A stretch of 64,000 nucleotides of DNA from Mucilaginibacter segetis. Its GTDB lineage: Bacteria; Bacteroidota; Bacteroidia; Sphingobacteriales; Sphingobacteriaceae. The DNA is taken from NCBI RefSeq assembly GCF_016522075.1, contig NZ_JAEHFW010000001.1, positions 620,001-684,000 on the forward strand. Direction: 5' to 3'. How positions within the stretch are numbered: the stretch's first letter is position 1; each line of letters starts with the position of its first letter. The notes under the pieces are model-generated. The model worked only from the letters and a program-made list of their open reading frames with translations. It ran no database searches and was not told where the DNA came from. The translations under genes and the position numbers were made by a program. This document shows, in pieces, positions 52,566-61,461 of this stretch.

Positions 52566-53330
52566 ATGAGCGATACCGGCATTGTAACCCTTACACTAAG
52601 CACTGATGGCATAGCCAGCATTAGTTTTTTTCATCCAGCACAAAATTCTCTTCCGGCAGATCTGTTAAAACAGCTTACCGATAAGATAAACGAAGCCGGC
52701 AATGATGATAGAACCCGTGTTATAATTTTAAAAAGTGGCGGTGACCGCACATTTTGTGCCGGCGCCAGTTTTGACGAATTGATGCAGATAAAGGATAAGA
52801 AGGCCGGGGCGGAATTTTTTTCGGGCTTTGCCAATGTTATAAACGCCTGCCGCAAATCATCTAAAATAATAATTGCGCGCATACAAGGTAAGGCGGTTGG
52901 TGGTGGCGTGGGCCTGGCAGCAGCAGCAGATTACTGTTTGGCTACAGAATTTGCTGCCATTAAATTAAGTGAATTAGCAATTGGCATAGGCCCTTTTGTA
53001 ATATCCCCGGCGGTGATACGTAAAATAGGACTATCTGCATTCTCGCAACTTACCATACGTGCAGTTGATTTTCAAACGGCGCAATGGGCCAAACAGAAAG
53101 GATTGTATAACGAAGTGTATGCAGATATTACCGCGATGGACGAAAGCCTGTACACACTTGCTCAAAAACTGGCATCTTACCATCCCCATGCATTAAGCGG
53201 GTTAAAACAAATTTTATGGGAAGGTACAGAGAACTGGGACGAACTGCTTGCTGAACGTGCCGCCATTAGTGGTGAACTGGTATTATCAGAATTTACACAA
53301 CAAGCTTTAAACCGATTTTTAAAAAAATAA
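52566..53330 (+). CDS. Enoyl-CoA hydratase/isomerase family protein
   Basis: 254 residues of the crotonase fold. Oxyanion-hole elements are FCAGASFDEL (first) and GKAVGGGVGLAAAADYCLA (second); the position of the usual first catalytic Glu is taken by ATEFAAIKLSELAIGI, where SELAIGIGP keeps a Glu in the expected loop. A C-terminal helix ends the protein. The usual catalytic pair Glu144/Glu164 cannot be assigned safely by eye, so hydratase, isomerase or a CoA-hydrolase remain possible. It lies 66 bp after the GH3 gene on the same strand but probably is a separate unit. Confidence 0.85.
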   Translation: MSDTGIVTLTLSTDGIASISFFHPAQNSLPADLLKQLTDKINEAGNDDRTRVIILKSGGDRTFCAGASFDELMQIKDKKAGAEFFSGFANVINACRKSSKIIIARIQGKAVGGGVGLAAAADYCLATEFAAIKLSELAIGIGPFVISPAVIRKIGLSAFSQLTIRAVDFQTAQWAKQKGLYNEVYADITAMDESLYTLAQKLASYHPHALSGLKQILWEGTENWDELLAERAAISGELVLSEFTQQALNRFLKK

Positions 53331-53337
53331 AAAGGAA

Positions 53338-53631
53338 TTATCCTTCATATAATTTTAGCCTGTTGCGTAACATGGCTACCTGTTGCTGCAGGTTCTCCAT
53401 TTTTTGCAAAAGGTTATCAATAACAGCAATACCCGGCTCGTTAACTTCAAGTTGAGTATGTAGCCGGGCGAGTTTTTCCAATTTTTGAATCTCCTCCAGT
53501 GGTATGCAATCAGTTTGATTTACAACGGTAACCTGTATAAGTCCGGCTTCCTGCAGATAATCTATAAAAGTGTATTCTACGTTATAATAAACGCAAAAAT
53601 CGCTGACGGTTATTAAATTTTCGGTTTTCAT
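53338..53631 (-). CDS. cbpM: CbpM-like chaperone modulator
   Basis: 97 residues of the MerR-like/CbpM family. An N-terminal winged helix-like part (LITVSDFCVYYNVEYTFIDYLQEAGLIQV, split) is followed by a coiled coil (DNLLQKMENLQQQVAMLRNRL). CbpM binds the J domain of CbpA and blocks its co-chaperone action. It follows the cbpA-like gene after 15 bp on the same strand, the classical cbpA-cbpM order, which makes this call firm. Confidence 0.88.
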   Translation of the reverse strand: MKTENLITVSDFCVYYNVEYTFIDYLQEAGLIQVTVVNQTDCIPLEEIQKLEKLARLHTQLEVNEPGIAVIDNLLQKMENLQQQVAMLRNRLKLYEG

Positions 53632-53646
53632 TGGTTAAAGTTTTTA

Positions 53647-54555
53647 TCAGGATTTAGCTAATTCTTCAAATAATTCGCGCTGTTTAGCAGTGAGGCTTGT
53701 TGGTAACTGCACGTTATAAGTAAGGTACAGATCGCCGAATTGCGTGTCCTTTTTATATAGGGGCATACCCTTCCCCTTTAGCTTTACTTTCGTGCCGTTT
53801 TGCGTACCTGCGGTAACCTTTAGTTTTACTTTACCGGTGAGCGTATCAGCTGTTATTTCGCCACCTAATACTGCTGTGTACAAATCAAGGTCTATATTAT
53901 GGTAAAGGTCATTTCCGTTACGTTTAAACTGCGGATCGTCTGGTATGGCAAAGGTGATATACAAATCGCCCGCCGGCGCGCCGTTGGTACCTGGCCCACC
54001 ATGCCCGGCTATTTTTATGGTTTGCCCATCCTGGATACCCGCCGGGATGGTTAACCTTATGTTTTTGCCATTTACTGTTAGAGTTTGCTTTTTTGATTCC
54101 AGCACATCGCGCAGATTAAGCTGCAATTGCGCGTTCATATCCTGCCCACGATAACGTGCAGATTGCCTGCCTGATCCTCCTGACTGGCCGCCAAACATAG
54201 ATTGAAAAAATTCAGAGAAGTCTCCACCACCGCCTCCGCCAAAGTCAAACCCGCCAAAATCAGCTGAGCCTCCTGCATAGCTGCGTTGTTGCCTTTGCTG
54301 TTGCTGGCGTGCTTGCTCGTAAGCTTCGCCGTGCTCCCAGTTTTCCCCATATTTATCATATTTTTTGCGTTTTTCAGGATCGCTTAATACTTCGTTAGCC
54401 TCGTTAAGCTGCTGGAAAAGTTTGTTAGCCTCAGGGTTGTCAGGGTTAAGATCGGGGTGATGTTTACGGGCCAGCTTTCGGTAGGCATTTTTTATATCTT
54501 TCTCCGAAGCCGTTTTATCAACGCCTAAAATTTTATAGTAATCAATAAATGCCAT
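53647..54555 (-). CDS. cbpA: CbpA-type DnaJ co-chaperone
   Basis: 302 residues. J domain residues 1-70 with HPD at 33-35 ([10 protein letters not shown]) and [17 protein letters not shown]; a Gln/Arg- then Gly/Phe-rich linker (about 80-135, [14 protein letters not shown]); then the two C-terminal substrate-binding domains ([48 protein letters not shown]). The zinc-finger domain of DnaJ is missing, as expected for CbpA. It works with DnaK. Upstream by 90 bp is the phosphoesterase gene on the same strand. Confidence 0.93.
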   Translation of the reverse strand: MAFIDYYKILGVDKTASEKDIKNAYRKLARKHHPDLNPDNPEANKLFQQLNEANEVLSDPEKRKKYDKYGENWEHGEAYEQARQQQQRQQRSYAGGSADFGGFDFGGGGGGDFSEFFQSMFGGQSGGSGRQSARYRGQDMNAQLQLNLRDVLESKKQTLTVNGKNIRLTIPAGIQDGQTIKIAGHGGPGTNGAPAGDLYITFAIPDDPQFKRNGNDLYHNIDLDLYTAVLGGEITADTLTGKVKLKVTAGTQNGTKVKLKGKGMPLYKKDTQFGDLYLTYNVQLPTSLTAKQRELFEELAKS

Positions 54556-54645
54556 GTTAATAAGATGTATGTTTAAATTAAACCTGTAAATTATCTCATA
54601 GTTTTAATTTGCAGTATAAAATTAATAAAATAGAAGTACCAGCTA

Positions 54646-55911
54646 TTATACATTTCGTTTCTTAAGTTCAATAACAGTGATCTCGGGCCATATGCCCAAC
54701 CTGCCTGAAAATGCCAGGAAACCAAAACCACGGTTTACATACAGGTGCCTGTTTTTTTCTTTGGCAAGGCCTGCCCAGTCCGGATAACGGTATTTTACAG
54801 GACTCCACTTAAAACCGGGTATTTCAATGCCAAACTGCATACCATGGGTATGTCCGGAAAGCGTTAAATGAATATCCGTATTTTTATTATATCGTACCTG
54901 TTCTTCCCAATGGCTTGGATCGTGTGATAGTAAAATCTTAAAGGCACTATTATCAACTCCCTGCAATGCTTTATCTAAATCGCCCACCTGTTTAAAGCCT
55001 TTTCCCCAATTTTGGATACCGATGAGTGCTATTTTTTGTCCATCTTTTTCAATGGTGACATTCTCATTAAGCAACAATCGATAACCTAACTCTGAGTGAT
55101 GTTGTTTTAACTTTTCCAGGTTAGCGGCTTTTGCCTGTTCGCTGTCCCATTCAATATAATCGCCATAATCGTGGTTGCCTAATATAGAGAACTGCCCGTA
55201 GGGAGCCTTTAATTGCCCGAAACGATCAATATAAGGTTCGATTTCCCAGGCAGCATTGTTAACCAGATCGCCTGTAAATACAAATAAGTCCGATTTTTGA
55301 GCTTTTGCCAGATCAATACCCCTTTGCATCGCATCCACATTATCAAAACTACCGGAGTGAATGTCTGATAACTGTGTAATAGTAAACCCGTCAAAAGCAT
55401 CAGGCAGTTCATCAAAATAAATAGTTTGCCTATGCACTTTGTAATCATATTTACCTCTCACCATAGCATATAAAAAACCGGTGAACGGAACTGCTGCTAT
55501 TAATAAAGCTATTTCACTAATGAATTTTCTGCGTGCAGGGAAAAAGGGTTGGCCGGCTGGCGTGTCATTCCTCACATTATTACCAATGCCATAAACAAAT
55601 CTCCCCAGGTCACCTAATGATAATATGATAATAAAAAATAGTTTGGTTATGAAAAAGGTAAGAAAAATACTCAGCATCCATTCATGAAAAGGGGTCATTC
55701 CCCTGGCAGTACTAAAACTGCCAAGCCCAAGAATAAAAACTAAAGTAAAGCCAACGGAAATTACACCATAGCCCCATAAAATGCCAAGGCGCAAGTTACG
55801 CGATTGCCAATCGGCAGTAAGGGTGCGTAAACCTCCTATTACATACCAATCCATTAAAAGCGTTATTGCCGCTATAATAAGAAATACCTTTAATAAACCA
55901 CCTCTGTGCAT
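54646..55911 (-). CDS. Membrane-bound metallophosphoesterase (YkuE-like)
   Basis: 421 residues. The N-terminal 150 residues contain about four membrane helices (VFLIIAAITLLMDWYVI, WGYGVISVGFTLVFILGLG, MLSIFLTFFITKLFFIIIL, FISEIALLIAAVPFTGFLY). The C-terminal calcineurin-like domain has all metal motifs: LSDIHSGS, FTGDLVNN, GNHDYGDY, LSHDPSHW, SGHTHGMQFG. YkuE-type enzymes act on phospholipid-related substrates in the periplasm-facing side; the true substrate is not known. Gene is followed by cbpA. Confidence 0.9.
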   Translation of the reverse strand: MHRGGLLKVFLIIAAITLLMDWYVIGGLRTLTADWQSRNLRLGILWGYGVISVGFTLVFILGLGSFSTARGMTPFHEWMLSIFLTFFITKLFFIIILSLGDLGRFVYGIGNNVRNDTPAGQPFFPARRKFISEIALLIAAVPFTGFLYAMVRGKYDYKVHRQTIYFDELPDAFDGFTITQLSDIHSGSFDNVDAMQRGIDLAKAQKSDLFVFTGDLVNNAAWEIEPYIDRFGQLKAPYGQFSILGNHDYGDYIEWDSEQAKAANLEKLKQHHSELGYRLLLNENVTIEKDGQKIALIGIQNWGKGFKQVGDLDKALQGVDNSAFKILLSHDPSHWEEQVRYNKNTDIHLTLSGHTHGMQFGIEIPGFKWSPVKYRYPDWAGLAKEKNRHLYVNRGFGFLAFSGRLGIWPEITVIELKKRNV

Positions 55912-56016
55912 ATTTTTTACTGTAAGTCTGCAATATAAAAAAGGAAAGGTAATCGGGGTGTAAAAAGTATGGGTTAAATCATAATTCCTTATTTTAGGCG
56001 CATCAATTATAAATCA

Positions 56017-56865
56017 ATGAAAAAAAATATTTCCACAATCGCTGTTATGTTACTGCTTTCGTCGGTTGCAATAGCACAGACAATCAAAACCGACACCGTT
56101 TTCTTTGAAGATTTTAATGAAAAAAACCTTGACCGTAGTAATTGGAATATTGAGGTTACCGGCCATACCGTAAATAATGAACAGCAGGCCTATGTGGACT
56201 CGGCAAGTACTTTATATACGACTGATGGACAGGACGAAGGGGCAAGTAACGGCATGTTGGTTATTAAAGCTTTGTACCATCCGGGTTATACCAGTAAGGA
56301 AGGAAAAACTTATGATTTTTTATCAGGCAGGATGAATACCCGTGATAAAATGATGTTTACTTATGGTAGTGCCTCTGCCAGAATGAAACTAACAGCCGGT
56401 GCAGGTTTATGGCCCGCCTTTTGGGCTCTGGGTAAAGGCAAATGGCCCGACTGCGGCGAAATTGATGTAATGGAAACCGTTGGCGATTCCTCGTGGACGA
56501 GCAATGCCTTACACGGACCGGGCTATTTTGGCAATACGCCGTTAGCCTACCGGGCATTTTTTCCAAAGGGGTTTGATGTTAGCCAGTGGCATATTTATAG
56601 CGTTGACTGGACAAAGGATAGTATTATATTTAAGGTGGATGATCGTGTGACCTATACCGTAACCCGGGCTATGGTAGAAAAATATGGCCGTTGGGCATTT
56701 GATAATCCTAAGTTTTTGATATTGAATTTTGCTTTAGGGGGTGGTTATCCTAATGGTGTTAACAAAGTCACCAAACCTTATTTCGGGCTTTCCCAATCGT
56801 CGGTTGATAAAATAAGGGCGGGGCAGGCAAAGGTTTATGTAGATTGGGTACTGGTAACTAAATAA
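56017..56865 (+). CDS. Glycoside hydrolase family 16 (laminarinase-type) protein
   Basis: 282 residues, signal peptide (MLLLSSVAIAQ). The GH16 catalytic motif is CGEIDVMET: nucleophile Glu148, Asp150 and acid/base Glu153. The usual sugar-binding aromatic residues are present (AGLWPAFWAL, W in WHIYSVDW). No carbohydrate-binding module follows. It probably cuts beta-1,3-glucans or similar polymers in the periplasm or outside. It is not linked to SusC/D genes. A very strong bidirectional terminator follows. Confidence 0.92.
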   Translation: MKKNISTIAVMLLLSSVAIAQTIKTDTVFFEDFNEKNLDRSNWNIEVTGHTVNNEQQAYVDSASTLYTTDGQDEGASNGMLVIKALYHPGYTSKEGKTYDFLSGRMNTRDKMMFTYGSASARMKLTAGAGLWPAFWALGKGKWPDCGEIDVMETVGDSSWTSNALHGPGYFGNTPLAYRAFFPKGFDVSQWHIYSVDWTKDSIIFKVDDRVTYTVTRAMVEKYGRWAFDNPKFLILNFALGGGYPNGVNKVTKPYFGLSQSSVDKIRAGQAKVYVDWVLVTK

Positions 56866-56900
56866 AAAAATCCCCCTGATAGGCTCAGGGGGATTTTTTT
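56864..56900. terminator. Bidirectional terminator between GH16 and the His-rich gene
   Basis: Perfect 16-bp stem: A-run then TCCCCCTGA, loop TAGGC, TCAGGGGGA and T-run. The strongest hairpin in the window; it serves both convergent genes. Confidence 0.93.
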
Positions 56901-56901
56901 A

Positions 56902-57180
56902 TTATCTGGCGTGTTTTATAACCACTACTTTTTTATGGTAAACACGGTGATATACAGGGCGAGGTGCTACAACTACTCTGCGATAGTAGCTGCGATGAAC
57001 AGGATGAGCTACTACTACGGTACGTGTGCGGTAATAACGATGATGTACAGGTTTGGTTACTACAATGGTTTTTTGATGAACAGGTACACCTATGTGTGCA
57101 CTTACGCTAACCTGTGCTTTAGCACTTTCGAAGGCGAACACCGCTATTATTGCTATGGCGAATACTTTTAATGCTTTCAT
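56902..57180 (-). CDS. Small exported protein with Val/His/Tyr/Arg-rich repeats
   Basis: 92 residues, no known family. Signal peptide (IAVFAFESAKAQ), then from residue 24 four imperfect units of about 14 residues: the pattern is VVV-x-(K/H/R)-P-V-(H/Y)-(H/R)-x-YY-R (VVTKPVHHRYYR, VVAHPVHRSYYR, VVAPRPVYHRVYH, VVVIKHAR). The mature product is strongly basic and rich in His and Tyr, which suggests metal, polyanion or lipopolysaccharide binding (inference). Its neighbour just upstream (57221) is another His-rich small protein; both are on the minus strand. Confidence 0.65.
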   Translation of the reverse strand: MKALKVFAIAIIAVFAFESAKAQVSVSAHIGVPVHQKTIVVTKPVHHRYYRTRTVVVAHPVHRSYYRRVVVAPRPVYHRVYHKKVVVIKHAR

Positions 57181-57220
57181 GATATTTAATTTTAATAGTT
57201 AATTATTAATTGATTTTTAA

Positions 57221-57388
57221 TTATTTATTTCTGTAATAATGATCGTAGTGATCATGTCCTCTGTCATGACCGCGGTCATGATACCTGTTATGTCTGTGAT
57301 GGCGTTCGTGATATTGAGTTGAACAGCTTGAAAGAATTACCGCGCCGAATAATACTAACGTCAACATTTTTATAGCTTGCTTATTCAT
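57221..57388 (-). CDS. Very small His/Arg/Asp-rich lipoprotein
   Basis: A 55-residue frame (57 with the in-frame ATG at 57394). It has a good lipoprotein signal (MLTLVLFGAVILSSC, lipobox LSSC), then a mature part almost wholly of His, Arg, Asp and Tyr, with a repeated RGHD / DHY pattern (RYHDRGHDRGHDHYDHYY). This composition is typical of metal-binding surface proteins. It lies 41 bp upstream of the gene at 56902-57180, same strand, so the two are likely one operon. Start: the ATG at 57388 was preferred, the other is possible. Confidence 0.6.
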   Translation of the reverse strand: MNKQAIKMLTLVLFGAVILSSCSTQYHERHHRHNRYHDRGHDRGHDHYDHYYRNK

Positions 57389-57589
57389 AATCATCAGTTT
57401 TAATTGTTGCTTATTTTATAGGTTAAACTATGCCGGTTAGCCAAAGTTTAATTCGCAATACACCGTATCACATAATCGTTACAAAGGGTAAGTTTATACC
57501 ACCAAGCCATTATCGAATAAATTTTAACTAATAGGATTATTTTCTGCCAATTCTACAACCAACCGGAATAAAAACCCGTATGTTATGAC

Positions 57590-57823
57590 ATGAAGGGCTA
57601 TGTTAGTATTCCTAAGTCAATTTATTGCAAGCCATGTAAGCAATGCGGTTGTCGCCCCATTATTGCCTTGGCGGGAATAGAAGGCTATGTGGTTAAATGC
57701 CCGAAAAATAATACGCATTATACCACGGAAGCGGGTATAATTGATATTGAAGACTGGAACATACATAATACTAAACTTTACGAGGATGTGTATGAGTTGA
57801 AAATTAAGAATAACTTTAAATAG
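57590..57823 (+). CDS. Small zinc-ribbon protein (Lar-like)
   Basis: 77 residues. Four or five Cys near the N-terminus (YCKPCKQCGCRP) and a later KCPKNNTH give a Cys4-type zinc ribbon. The order CxxCG... YVVKCP... YTTEAGIIDIEDWN matches the pattern of restriction-alleviation (Lar) family proteins (PCPFCG, then VxC, then AIxxWN). Those are mostly phage or prophage encoded, but no phage gene is near. Short and unusual, so moderate confidence. Upstream 57395-57589 is empty except for AT-rich DNA; the gap to the HAD gene (92 bp) has its own promoter motif. Confidence 0.55.
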   Translation: MKGYVSIPKSIYCKPCKQCGCRPIIALAGIEGYVVKCPKNNTHYTTEAGIIDIEDWNIHNTKLYEDVYELKIKNNFK

Positions 57824-57889
57824 TAAGCTTTGCGGTTAAACATGCTTGTATAAACGTAGCATAAATCTCTCCTCCTAAAAATAAACTTC

Positions 57890-57897
57890 TATTTTTG
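57890..57897 (+). promoter_or_regulatory. -7 motif for the HAD gene
   Basis: TATTTTTG, exact TAnnTTTG, 18 bp before the ATG at 57916. Confidence 0.55.
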
Positions 57898-57915
57898 CGG
57901 CAACAAAACGCCTTT

Positions 57916-58560
57916 ATGGAAAGCTTATCAAAACGTAATTTCGATAGTATAATTTTTGACCTCGACGGTACCCTTTGGGACAGTACAGCTAACGTAACAC
58001 TTGCATGGCAGGCAGCTATTGCAAAAGCCCCCTATATGGATGAAGAAATGACACGTGAGCGCGTGCGTTCCATCACCGGGATGACGTATGATAAAATATT
58101 TGAAACCCTTTTCCCTTATTTAACCCAGGAGCAGCGAAGCGAGGTTAAGCAGCTTTGCGCTAAAAGCGAATTGGAGATATTGCACACTAAAGGCGGCGAA
58201 CTTTACCCCGGATTAGAAGACACTTTAAAATATCTGGGTAAAAAGTATAAGCTATATATAGTAAGCAACTGCCAAAGTGGTTATATCGAGGTGTTTTTAA
58301 ATCTGCACAATATGCATCACCACTTTTTGGGGCACCAGTGTTTTGGCACTAAGGGAAACCCTAAGGCTGATAATATTAAAGATATTGTTAGCGACCATGG
58401 TCTGAAAAATCCTGTTTACGTAGGTGATACCATGGGCGATTATCAGGCTGCTGCAGAAGCAGGGGTGCCGTTCATATTCGCTGCTTATGGTTTTGGAAAG
58501 GTAGAAAGCGGGCAAATTGCTACTATAAATGATTTTGAAGAGCTTAAGCAATTATTATAG
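57916..58560 (+). CDS. HAD-superfamily hydrolase, phosphoglycolate-phosphatase-like
   Basis: 214 residues. Motif I FDLDGTLWDST gives nucleophile Asp15 and Asp17; motif II IVSNCQS; motif III lysine in GTKGNPKADNI; motif IV VGDTMGDYQAA. A helical cap of about 70 residues lies between motifs I and II (subfamily IA). Substrates in this group are small phosphate esters (phosphoglycolate, sugar phosphates). An in-frame TTG 21 bp upstream would overlap the -7 motif, so the ATG was chosen. Followed by an MBL gene after 49 bp. Confidence 0.9.
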   Translation: MESLSKRNFDSIIFDLDGTLWDSTANVTLAWQAAIAKAPYMDEEMTRERVRSITGMTYDKIFETLFPYLTQEQRSEVKQLCAKSELEILHTKGGELYPGLEDTLKYLGKKYKLYIVSNCQSGYIEVFLNLHNMHHHFLGHQCFGTKGNPKADNIKDIVSDHGLKNPVYVGDTMGDYQAAAEAGVPFIFAAYGFGKVESGQIATINDFEELKQLL

Positions 58561-58583
58561 ATAAAACCTTTTTGATAACAGTA

Positions 58584-58606
58584 AGTTTAGTTTTAAATAC
58601 TAAACT
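58584..58606. repeat. 8-bp inverted repeat just before the MBL gene
   Basis: AGTTTAGT (58584-58591) and ACTAAACT (58599-58606) with loop TTTAAAT, ending 3 bp before the ATG. In RNA the hairpin would cover the translation start region; in DNA it could be an operator. Confidence 0.45.
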
Positions 58607-58609
58607 GAT

Positions 58610-59269
58610 ATGAAGATCACTAAATATGTCCATTCATGCCTGTTGTTTGAGCAGGACGGGTATCAATTGCTTTTCGATCCCGGCAATTACACATTCGCTG
58701 ATAATGCAGTGCACCCGGGATTATTTAATGAAGTTGACGCAATTATTGTCACTCACGTACATGCCGACCACCTGGATACAGGAAACCTGCAAAAAATAAT
58801 TTCGAGGAGTGGCGCGGCTATTTATACCAATACACAAGTAGGAGACGAACTTGACAAGGAAGATATCCCCTATAACTTAATGGAAGAAGGTGAGTATGAA
58901 TTAGGTCCGTTTAAACTAAAAGCATTTTCATTACAGCACGAGCCGTTGCTGAACAGCCCGTTACCACAAATGACCGGTTTTATTATTAATGATAAAGTAT
59001 TGCATCCGGTAGATTCAATGGAGGATATGTTAACCGAACATAAAAATATAGAGTTGCTGTTGATGGTGACCATGGCGCCCTTTGCAAGTGAGGTTCAAAT
59101 AGCAAACTTTGCCGAAAAGATACAACCGAAACAAATTTTCCCGGTGCATGATGGCTATGCCATGCCCGGATTTGTTAAAGCACGACAAAAAAATTACGCC
59201 AATTACTTTGCTAAAATGAATATCAGATTTAATGAATTATACGAGCCGGGGAGCTTCGTAATTATTTAA
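58610..59269 (+). CDS. Metallo-beta-lactamase-fold hydrolase (UlaG-like)
   Basis: 219 residues. The zinc motif THVHADHLD gives His49, His51, Asp53 and His54; further ligand candidates are FSLQHEPLL, HPVDSMED and FPVHDGYA. It looks like the UlaG/YycJ-like branch, which includes L-ascorbate-6-P lactonase, but the substrate is unknown. The stop overlaps the convergent ROK gene by 4 bp. It lies 49 bp after the HAD gene; the inverted repeat between them may regulate it. Confidence 0.87.
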   Translation: MKITKYVHSCLLFEQDGYQLLFDPGNYTFADNAVHPGLFNEVDAIIVTHVHADHLDTGNLQKIISRSGAAIYTNTQVGDELDKEDIPYNLMEEGEYELGPFKLKAFSLQHEPLLNSPLPQMTGFIINDKVLHPVDSMEDMLTEHKNIELLLMVTMAPFASEVQIANFAEKIQPKQIFPVHDGYAMPGFVKARQKNYANYFAKMNIRFNELYEPGSFVII

Positions 59270-60465
59270 CGGCCTTTAACTTCTTTATCAAAGTTCTCCA
59301 TTACCAAAACCGCAGCGCCTATTAGTTCCGCATCAAAACCTAATGATGATATGAGAAGCTCTGTACCTGATGATAAACGGGGAATACAATATTTATGCAA
59401 TGCCTGCTGTATAGGTGCCAGTAATATTTTACCAACCTTAGCGCCGCGGCCGCTCAAAACAATATTTGCAGGATTCATGATATGTATGAGTATAGCCAGT
59501 GCTTTACCTATCTTGTAACCCGCATCTGATAATAGTTCCAGCGCAAACTGATCGCCCTGGTTAGCTGCATCCATTAATGCATCGCCCATTAATTTGGCGT
59601 TGCCGTTATAGCTGGTTAAACTGGTCACTCTACCCTTTTTAATTCCTTCCTCGGCCTTTTCAGCAACAACCAGTAATGATGCCTCCGCTTCCAGGCACCC
59701 GCGTTTGCCGCAAGTACACAATTCACCATCGTCTGATAGCGGAATATGGCTTAGTTCACCTGCGAAACCATTATACCCCCTGAAAATTTTTCCATCAATT
59801 ATCATCCCTAAACCAATGCCCCAACCCAAATTAATCACCATAACCTCTTGCTGCGATTTGGCTATGCCAAATTTTTGTTCTGCCAATGCAACAAGACTTG
59901 AGTCGTTATCAATATAAGTTGTAACACCGGTAGCCTTAGTTAAATAATTGCTCAGGCTCTGCCCTCCGGCATCAAGGTAGGTATAATTAATGCCTTCGAT
60001 AGCGTTTATAAAGCCCGGCATACCAATCCCAATGCCTGTTATCTTATTTTTAGGAATGCCGCTGTTAGCAATGTAATTATTTAAGTGATCAACCAGGGTT
60101 GCCAATGCTTTGTCGTTATTATAAAGCTTTATATCAACGGTTTCCATATCGGCAACAGCGTTGTTCTGCAGATCTATCAATTGTATACGGGCTGATAGCT
60201 GATCCATAGCCACCGCGAGTATGTACATGGCTTTAGCATTTATGGCGTACATTAATGGCCGGCGGCCTCCGCTCGATGGTGCATAACCTTGCTCTACCAC
60301 AAATCCTTCTTTTATCAATTCATTTACAGCTTTGGTTATTGAGGGGATACTTTTATTAAAATATAAGCTTAACCCGGCGCATGACATCGCTTTATTAAAA
60401 TATAACCGCTTTACGATCATACTTTTTAACCAGCCGCTTTTAACACCACTATTTTTTATTTCCAT
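59266..60465 (-). CDS. ROK family transcriptional regulator/sugar kinase
   Basis: 399 residues. Residues 1-85 hold a winged helix (KAMSCAGLSLYFNKSIPSITKAVNELIKEG, split). The ROK core follows with ITGIGIGMPGFIN, TYIDNDSSLVALAEQKFG, WGIGLGMIIDGKIFRGYNGFAGELSHIPL (split) and the zinc site CTCGKRGCLEAEAS. With an N-terminal HTH it is most like NagC/Mlc/XylR repressors, controlling sugar uptake. No sugar gene is next to it, so targets are unknown. The gap to the AraC-type gene upstream holds no promoter motif I can place. Confidence 0.92.
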   Translation of the reverse strand: MEIKNSGVKSGWLKSMIVKRLYFNKAMSCAGLSLYFNKSIPSITKAVNELIKEGFVVEQGYAPSSGGRRPLMYAINAKAMYILAVAMDQLSARIQLIDLQNNAVADMETVDIKLYNNDKALATLVDHLNNYIANSGIPKNKITGIGIGMPGFINAIEGINYTYLDAGGQSLSNYLTKATGVTTYIDNDSSLVALAEQKFGIAKSQQEVMVINLGWGIGLGMIIDGKIFRGYNGFAGELSHIPLSDDGELCTCGKRGCLEAEASLLVVAEKAEEGIKKGRVTSLTSYNGNAKLMGDALMDAANQGDQFALELLSDAGYKIGKALAILIHIMNPANIVLSGRGAKVGKILLAPIQQALHKYCIPRLSSGTELLISSLGFDAELIGAAVLVMENFDKEVKGR

Positions 60466-60597
60466 TAAGAATACTTTATGCCTTTATATCAAAAACGGGC
60501 ATTACAATTTTATAAAATTAAAAATAAAGCTGCAAAGTACAACAGTATCATTAGCTATGCTAAATAATACTGTTCCAAAAAGGAAGACAATAAAAAC

Positions 60598-61461
60598 TTA
60601 TTTTATTTCGGCAGGTTCCAATTTATGGCCTCTGAATTCAACTGGTGAGGTAGATGTGTGTTTTTTAAAAAAATTGCTGAAATAAGCAGCGTCCTCAAAA
60701 CCCAGGTCATAGCATATCTCCTTTACCGATTTATCCGTATAATATAACAAACGTTTGGCCTCTAATACCAATCGCTCCTGAATAATTTGTAGAGGCGACT
60801 TATTGTTATAAAGTGAAAAAAGGTTAGCTATGGTTTTAGGCGATTTGTTTAATTCTCCCGCGTAAAACCCCACGCTATGCTGTGTGCGGTAATGATTCTC
60901 TACCAATATGTTAAACTTGCGGATAACCTGTAATTTGTCGTCAGGGAGTTTTTCTTTAGGCACGTTATGAACTCTTGCAAGGCGGGTAATTATGATAATA
61001 AGACGTTTTAACAACATGCGCAGCATATCAACCTGTATATTATCGGGCGTATTAAATTCGTCAATAAAAACATCCAGTAAAAGCAGGAGTTTCTTTTTCG
61101 TTGGTTTATCCAGGTTTACAAATATCTGGTCGCTCATGCCATAAAACAAAAACCCTACGCAGCTTACTTCCTCATCATGTTCTACGATACAATAAAACTC
61201 TCTGCTAAACTGCCAGGCTACAATATTTTCCGGATGCTCAAAGTAAAACGATTGGTTAACCATTAACGGCAATAAGGTGTCCGGCATAAGATCGTACGCT
61301 ACCTCATCAATAGTAACTGTTTGTACAGGACCGGTATTCCATGCTATAGTGAGATACTTTTGTTGCCTGTCGCGGGTAAAGAACATACGGTCGAAATAGG
61401 GCTCGTTTTTTAGCAGGAGCACATCCCCACCTTTTGTATGATCAGTTACTTTAAATTTCAT
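60598..61461 (-). CDS. AraC family transcriptional regulator
   Basis: 287 residues. The N-terminal ~170 residues form a sensing domain with a cupin-like look (VLLLKNEPYFDRMFF, VAWQFSREFYCIVEHDEE). The C-terminal AraC HTH has two helices (SVGFYAGELNKSPKTIANLFSLYNNKSPLQIIQERLVLEAKRLLYYTDKSVKEICYDLGFEDAAYFSNFFKKH, in pieces of family pattern: GFEDAAYFSNFFKKHTSTSP). Target and inducer are unknown. Single gene on the minus strand between the ROK gene and the GAF kinase. Confidence 0.9.
   Translation of the reverse strand: MKFKVTDHTKGGDVLLLKNEPYFDRMFFTRDRQQKYLTIAWNTGPVQTVTIDEVAYDLMPDTLLPLMVNQSFYFEHPENIVAWQFSREFYCIVEHDEEVSCVGFLFYGMSDQIFVNLDKPTKKKLLLLLDVFIDEFNTPDNIQVDMLRMLLKRLIIIITRLARVHNVPKEKLPDDKLQVIRKFNILVENHYRTQHSVGFYAGELNKSPKTIANLFSLYNNKSPLQIIQERLVLEAKRLLYYTDKSVKEICYDLGFEDAAYFSNFFKKHTSTSPVEFRGHKLEPAEIK

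Noticed and set aside
56902..57180. CRISPR-like array suggested by the repeated VVV..PVH units
   Set aside because: The repeats are coding, about 14 codons apart, imperfect and without spacers.
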